The notes below the pieces were generated by a model, which was given only the letters and a program-made list of their open reading frames with translations, did not search any database and had not been told where the DNA came from. Below are positions 28,834-33,832 of a stretch of DNA of 33,832 nt, one piece after another. The position numbers were made by a program, and so were the translations under genes. This DNA is from Akkermansiaceae bacterium. Its GTDB lineage: Bacteria; Verrucomicrobiota; Verrucomicrobiia; Verrucomicrobiales; Akkermansiaceae. How positions within the stretch are numbered: the first letter of the stretch is position 1; each line of letters begins with the position of its first letter. Where the stretch lies: the NCBI GenBank assembly GCA_013001695.1, contig JABDMC010000075.1, positions 1-33,832 of the forward strand, read 5' to 3'.

Positions 28834-30423
28834 ATGCTGAAAAAGATCAAACGCGCCTTGCGGCTCAGTGGCATCGATCCGCTGCAGGGCAACACCATTG
28901 TCATCAATGCTGAAAAGCTCGAGCGCCGCGTGGCGCTTCTCGAAGACGGAATCCTTGAAGAGTATGATATAGAGCGGGAAGGCGACAACAACATCGTCGG
29001 CAGCATCTTCAAGGGCCGCGTCAAGAACATCGAGCCCGGCCTGAAGGCCATGTTCGTCGACATCGGCATGGAGAAGAACGCCTTCCTCCACTTCTGGGAC
29101 GCCATCCCCGCCGCCCTCGACAACAGCCTCGAGGAGATCCAGCGCCACGGGCGGCCGAAGCGCCGCAAGAAGCAGATCACCTCGAAGGACATCCCGAAGA
29201 TCTATCCGGTCGGCTCGGAAATCGTCATCCAGGTATCCAAGGGGCCCATCGGCAACAAGGGACCGCGGGTCACCACGAACGTCTCCCTCCCCGGCCGCTA
29301 CCTCGTCCTCACCCCGTATTCCGAGCAGTTCGGGATCAGCCGCAAGGTCGACGACCCCAAGGAGCGCAAGCGGCTCCGCGAGATCATGGAGAAGCTCAAC
29401 GTCCCCGAGGGGATGGGCATCATCATGCGGACCGTGGCGCAGAACCAGCGCTACCGGCACTTTGTCCGCGACCTCGCGATGCTCCTCGAGGAGTGGGGCG
29501 AAGTCGAGGACCTGCGGAACAACACCCCCGCCCCGGTCTGCATCTTCAAGGAACCCGGCCTCATCGAGCGCACCGCCCGCGATTTCCTGACCGAGGAGAT
29601 CGACAACGTGATCTGCGACGACCTCGAGACGACCGAGGAAATGCGCGCCATCGCGGAGCGCATCTCGCGGCGCGCCAAGAACCGGATCCACTATCATCCC
29701 GGTCCGCAGCCCCTCTTCGAGGCGACCGGCCTGCAGAAGCAGATCGACGAGGCCTTCCTGCGGCAGGTCTGGCTGCCGTGCGGCGGCTACATCGTCATCG
29801 ACGAAACCGAGGCCCTCATCGCGATCGACGTGAACACCGGGAGGAACCGCGGGTCGAAGGACGTCGAGCGCATGATCCTCGAGACCAACGTCGAGGCGGC
29901 CGAGGAGGTCGCCCGGCAGTTCCGCCTCCGGAATATCGGCGGGCTGGTGGTCGTGGACTTCATCGACATGCGGCACCGGCGCGACCAGCAGGCCGTCTTC
30001 CGCGCCATGAAGGAACGCCTCAAGCGCGACAAGGCGAAGACCCAGGTTCTCCAGATCTCCTCGGTGGGACTCATGGAGATGACGCGCCAGCGCCTGAACG
30101 AGAGTATTCGCGAGACGATCCTCGAACCGTGCCCCTACTGCCAGGGCCGCGGCAAGGTGAAGACGACCCTCACGATGAGCGTCGAGATCCAGCGGGTCCT
30201 CAGCGGCGTCATCCACAAGCAGAAGCAGGAGGAGGTCGGCGACATCATCGTGGTGGTCAACTCCGACGTCCTGAACCGCTTCAAGAGCGAGGATTCCCAT
30301 CTCCTCGTGGAATTGGAGCGGTCGCACACCGGCCGCCTCATCTTCCGCAGCGACCCGGCCCTGCACCGGGAGCGCTACGCGATCATCGACGCGCAGACCG
30401 AGAAGCCGCTCGCCGAGGGGTAA
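28834..30423 (+). CDS. rng: Ribonuclease G/E family endoribonuclease
   Basis: GSIFKGRVKNIEPGLKAMFVDIGMEKNAFLH, GYIVIDETEALIAIDVNTGRNRG, NIGGLVVVDFIDM, CPYCQGRGKVKT. Confidence 0.95.
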   Translation: MLKKIKRALRLSGIDPLQGNTIVINAEKLERRVALLEDGILEEYDIEREGDNNIVGSIFKGRVKNIEPGLKAMFVDIGMEKNAFLHFWDAIPAALDNSLEEIQRHGRPKRRKKQITSKDIPKIYPVGSEIVIQVSKGPIGNKGPRVTTNVSLPGRYLVLTPYSEQFGISRKVDDPKERKRLREIMEKLNVPEGMGIIMRTVAQNQRYRHFVRDLAMLLEEWGEVEDLRNNTPAPVCIFKEPGLIERTARDFLTEEIDNVICDDLETTEEMRAIAERISRRAKNRIHYHPGPQPLFEATGLQKQIDEAFLRQVWLPCGGYIVIDETEALIAIDVNTGRNRGSKDVERMILETNVEAAEEVARQFRLRNIGGLVVVDFIDMRHRRDQQAVFRAMKERLKRDKAKTQVLQISSVGLMEMTRQRLNESIRETILEPCPYCQGRGKVKTTLTMSVEIQRVLSGVIHKQKQEEVGDIIVVVNSDVLNRFKSEDSHLLVELERSHTGRLIFRSDPALHRERYAIIDAQTEKPLAEG

Positions 30424-30441
30424 GCAACCCCGGGGGCGGCC

Positions 30442-31485
30442 TCACTGCGCGGCGTCCTGGAGCGCCTTGAGCCGCTCGAAGGCCGCGCCGGAATCGATGA
30501 GCCGGCGGGATTGCTCGATCCCGTCGCCGACCGTGTCGGCGAGGCCGGCGCAGGCCAGCCCGGCCCCGGCATTCATGAGCACCATGTCACGCTTCGGTCC
30601 GTGCTCGGCGCCCTCGAGGATGCTCTTGAGGATGGCCGCATTCTCCGCGGCGTCCCCGCCGCGCAGGTCGTCCACCTCGGCGTGCTGCAAGCCGAAGTCC
30701 CGCGGCCGGATCTCCTCGTCGAGGAGCTCCTCGTAGGTGCCCGCCTTGCAGACCCGGGTCGAGCCCATGAGGCTCACCTCGTCGACGGAGCGGCCGTCGC
30801 CGGTGGTTCCATGGACGGCCCAGGCGGATTCGCGCCCGAGGCGCTGCAGGATCTCGGCGAAGACCGGGGCGAGATCGCGCTGCATCACCCCCACCAGCTG
30901 GCACGTCGGCCGGGCGGGATTCAGGAGCGGCCCGATGAGGTTGAAGATGGTCCGGATGCCCTGCTCGGCGAGCAGCTTGCGCACCGGGACGACGGCCTTG
31001 AAGGCCGGATGGTAGGCCGGGGCGAAGAGGAAGCCGATGCCGGCCTCGGACATGCACCGCCGGAATCCCGCCGGCGGAAGGTCGATGCGGATCCCCAGGG
31101 CCTCGAGGACATCCGCCCCGCCGCTCTTGGATGTGATCCCGCGGTTGCCGTGCTTCGCCACCATCGCCCCGCCGGCCGCGATGACGAACATGCTGGTGGT
31201 CGACACGTTGAAGAGGTTGAGCTTGTCCCCGCCGGTGCCGCACACGTCGATGACGGGCACCTCGATCGCGAGCTTCCCGAGTTCCGGGTCGACGGCGCGT
31301 TCCAGCAGGCATTCCACGAAGGCCGCGATTTCGGAGGCGGTTTCGCCCTTGTCCGCAAGGGACTTCAGGAACCCGGCCTTCTTGTCGACCTCGGCATCTT
31401 CATCGAGGAGGAACTCGACCGCGGCGGCCACCTGCCGGTCATCGAGGGGCTGCTTGGCGGCGAGGTGATTGAGGAGAGCGTCCAT
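30442..31485 (-). CDS. trpD: Anthranilate phosphoribosyltransferase
   Basis: DVCGTGGDKLNLFNVSTTSMFVIAAGGAMVAKHGNRGITSKSGGADVLEALG, FNLIGPLLNPARPTCQLVGV. Start placed at MDALLNHLAAKQ. Confidence 0.95.
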   Translation of the reverse strand: MDALLNHLAAKQPLDDRQVAAAVEFLLDEDAEVDKKAGFLKSLADKGETASEIAAFVECLLERAVDPELGKLAIEVPVIDVCGTGGDKLNLFNVSTTSMFVIAAGGAMVAKHGNRGITSKSGGADVLEALGIRIDLPPAGFRRCMSEAGIGFLFAPAYHPAFKAVVPVRKLLAEQGIRTIFNLIGPLLNPARPTCQLVGVMQRDLAPVFAEILQRLGRESAWAVHGTTGDGRSVDEVSLMGSTRVCKAGTYEELLDEEIRPRDFGLQHAEVDDLRGGDAAENAAILKSILEGAEHGPKRDMVLMNAGAGLACAGLADTVGDGIEQSRRLIDSGAAFERLKALQDAAQ

Positions 31486-31585
31486 CCGCCCCCAGAGATA
31501 GGCCCCTTGCGGGCCGGGTTCAATCGCGGAGTCGGCCGGCGCGCCGCACTTGCGGCGGGCGGCATCCCCGGCGAGACTCAAGGCG

Positions 31586-32707
31586 ATGGATTTCACCGAC
31601 CGGGAACAAGACCGCTACAGCCGCCACCACTGTCTCCCCGGCGTCGGGACCGAGGGCCAGGCGCGGCTGAAGGAAGCGGCCGTCCTCTGCATCGGGGCCG
31701 GGGGCCTCGGCTCCCCGGCGGCCCTCTATCTCGCCGCGGCCGGGGTGGGACGGCTGGGAATCGTCGATGCCGACGCCGTCGAGCTCTCGAACCTGCAGCG
31801 CCAGATCCTCCACGACGAGGAGTCCGTCGGCGAGCCGAAGACCGCGAGCGCCGCCCGCCGGCTCACCGGGCTGAACCGCGACATCCGCATCGAGCCCCAC
31901 CCGGTGCGCCTCACGGCCGCCAACGTCATGGACATGTTCGGGAACTACGACCTGGTCATCGACGGCTCCGACAACTTCCCGACGCGCTTTCTCGCCAACG
32001 ACGCGGCCTGGCTCGCGGGCAAGCCGCTGGTGGCCGGGGCCATCTTCCAGTTCGAAGGCCAGCTCACGGTCTTCGATCGCGGGCGGGACAGCCCGTGCTA
32101 CCGGTGCCTGCTCCCCGAGCCGCCGCCACCGGGCGCGGTTCCCGGCTGCGATGAAGCCGGGGTCCTCGGCGCCCTGCCGGGCGTGATCGGAACCCTCCAG
32201 GCCATGGAAGCCCTCAAGCTTCTCCTCGGCCACGGGACCCCGCTCACCGGGCGCATGCTGCATTACGACGCCACCGCCGCCCGCTTCCGGGAACTGGAAC
32301 TGCAGCCCGACCCGGCCTGTCCGCTCTGCGGTTCCCACCCGACGATCACCGCCCCGGTCGATTACGAGGCGCACTGCAGCAGTGCGGACGCCCTCGACGA
32401 GATTGCCGTCGCGGATCTCCAGGCGATCCTCGAGGCCGACTTCGAGGGCGTCCTGCTCGACGTCCGGCAACCCGAGGAACACGCCGCGGTGCGCCTCCCC
32501 GGCAGCACCCTCCTGCCGCTCGGCGAGCTGCCGGCCCGCCTCGACAGCCTCCCGGCGGACGTCCCCTATCTCGTCTATTGCAAGAGCGGCCAGCGCAGCG
32601 CATCCGCCGTGGCCCTCCTGCGGGAAGCCGGGTTCTCCGACGTGCGGAACGTGCGGGGCGGCATCACCTCGTGGATCCGCGAGCTCGGGCCCCCGCCGGC
32701 CGCCTGA
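31586..32707 (+). CDS. MoeB/ThiF-type adenylyltransferase with C-terminal rhodanese domain
   Basis: RYSRHHCLPGVGTEGQARLKEAAVLCIGAGGLGSPAALYLAAAGVG, Zn Cys pairs CYRC/CPLC, rhodanese loop YCKSGQRSAS. Confidence 0.93.
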   Translation: MDFTDREQDRYSRHHCLPGVGTEGQARLKEAAVLCIGAGGLGSPAALYLAAAGVGRLGIVDADAVELSNLQRQILHDEESVGEPKTASAARRLTGLNRDIRIEPHPVRLTAANVMDMFGNYDLVIDGSDNFPTRFLANDAAWLAGKPLVAGAIFQFEGQLTVFDRGRDSPCYRCLLPEPPPPGAVPGCDEAGVLGALPGVIGTLQAMEALKLLLGHGTPLTGRMLHYDATAARFRELELQPDPACPLCGSHPTITAPVDYEAHCSSADALDEIAVADLQAILEADFEGVLLDVRQPEEHAAVRLPGSTLLPLGELPARLDSLPADVPYLVYCKSGQRSASAVALLREAGFSDVRNVRGGITSWIRELGPPPAA

Positions 32708-32744
32708 GCCCGCCGCCTCCCGGCCACCGGGTTTCGGCCCGTCG

Positions 32745-33832
32745 CTACGCCGTGGCGGCTTCCGCATCGGGGTCGTCGCCCCCCGTATTGCGGTGCACCC
32801 ACACGCTCTGCACGAAGCCCAGCAACAGCATGCAGATCAGCACGAAGGTCCCGGAATAGCTGATCAGCGGCAGCGGGATCCCGGTGATGGGCATCAGCAG
32901 GACGCACATCCCGATGTTCTCGAAGATGTGCGCGAAGAACAGCGCCACCACCCCGGCCGCGATGATCTGCCCCGAAAAATCGCGGCTGTAGAAGGCGATG
33001 AACAGGCACTGGATGAGAAGCAGGGTGAACGCCGTGATGAGCAGCAAACTGCCCCGGAACCCCTGTTCCTCCGCGATCACCGCGAAGATGTAGTCGTTGT
33101 GCGCCGTGGTCCACGGGACATACTTCTTGTTGTGGACGGACTGCTCGGACTGGGCCGCCCATCCGATCCCCTTCCACCCGGCCTTGCCGACCGCCATCGT
33201 CACGTAGTAGGGGGCGTAATTCTCGGGGCTGAACTCGACGTGCCCCTTCTCGAGGATGTCGAGGTATTGCTGGACCCGTTCCGAGCCCCGTTCCGACAGC
33301 AAGGGGAGGCCCACGTAGTAGACCGGCGGAATGGTCCCCACCGCGATCAACCCGATGAACAGCAGGTAGCGGAACGGAATCCCGCCCACCAGCATCGCCA
33401 CCACCGCCACCGGAAGCCACACGATGGCCGACCCCATGTCGCCCGCCTTGGCCACCAGGAGGAACGGCACGCCGCAGAGCAGGCCGATGATCGAGAGCCG
33501 CACGATCGGCCACGCGAAAAACCGGTGCAGCTTGGGAAGACTCTCGAACATCAGCCCGATCATGATGATCCCCGCCGCGATCACGATCTGGGTCGGCTGA
33601 AAGGTGAAGCCCGCCACCGTCAGCTGGTGCGTCTCGTTCCCCGACCCGAGCATCACCACCAGCATGGTGATCCCGACCCCGTACATGGGGATGCCCAGCC
33701 ACTTGAGCCAGCGGTAGTCCACGAGTGCGGTGGCAAAATACACGAGACTCCCGATCACAATCCACTTCTGCTGAAGATCTGCGAACACGGATCCCCAGGC
33801 ATCCTCCGACACGCCGACGAGCGGAATGTGGC
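32745..33832 (-). CDS. rodA: FtsW/RodA/SpoVE family peptidoglycan glycosyltransferase RodA, 5' end truncated by window edge
   Basis: Multi-TM; HNDYIFAVIAEEQGFRGSLLL and GIPLPLISYSGTFVLICMLLLG signatures. The frame stays open upstream of the GTG at 33812 to the window end (..HIPLVGVSEDAW), and the usual first TM helix is missing. Confidence 0.9.
   Translation of the reverse strand, partial: HIPLVGVSEDAWGSVFADLQQKWIVIGSLVYFATALVDYRWLKWLGIPMYGVGITMLVVMLGSGNETHQLTVAGFTFQPTQIVIAAGIIMIGLMFESLPKLHRFFAWPIVRLSIIGLLCGVPFLLVAKAGDMGSAIVWLPVAVVAMLVGGIPFRYLLFIGLIAVGTIPPVYYVGLPLLSERGSERVQQYLDILEKGHVEFSPENYAPYYVTMAVGKAGWKGIGWAAQSEQSVHNKKYVPWTTAHNDYIFAVIAEEQGFRGSLLLITAFTLLLIQCLFIAFYSRDFSGQIIAAGVVALFFAHIFENIGMCVLLMPITGIPLPLISYSGTFVLICMLLLGFVQSVWVHRNTGGDDPDAEAATA

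Noticed and set aside
26620-30366. 1248-aa minus-strand ORF opposite mrdA and rng
   Set aside because: Antisense to two well-identified genes in the same frame; composition (Asp/Gly/Ala/Val/Leu/His-rich, no recognisable domain) fits a stop-free shadow frame in high-GC DNA.

Overview
GC-rich bacterial chromosomal window, about 27 confidently called protein-coding genes, densely packed. The PEP-CTERM protein, mreBCD-mrdA-rng cluster and general gene content suggest a Verrucomicrobiota-like genome (inference only). Order: AGCS sodium:amino-acid symporter, UvrD-family helicase, (-)TPR protein, (-)PEP-CTERM protein, AT-rich island, (-)CstA, (-)coaD, (-)SurA-like PPIase, (-)mfd, amidase_2 lipoprotein, YkgJ-like Cys-cluster protein, (-)membrane protein with HEPN-like C-terminus, (-)KamA, SufR-like winged-helix regulator, (-)nucleotidyltransferase, 2-oxoacid dehydrogenase E1a-E1b-E2, orphan parA, mreB-mreC-mreD-mrdA-rng, (-)trpD, MoeB/ThiF-rhodanese, (-)rodA (cut by the window edge). 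I saw no rRNA, tRNA, CRISPR array, transposase or prophage. Most genes are housekeeping, and I cannot claim a clear new multi-gene system. The best leads are: (1) an SH3b-like domain inserted inside an AGCS transporter; (2) a duplicated leader upstream of the PEP-CTERM gene, with an 18-codon ORF overlapping a terminator hairpin; (3) a membrane-anchored solo HEPN-like protein; (4) a SufR-like regulator that seems to lack the usual Fe-S cysteines and has a palindrome at its own promoter; (5) an inverted/tandem heptad repeat inside the dehydrogenase operon.
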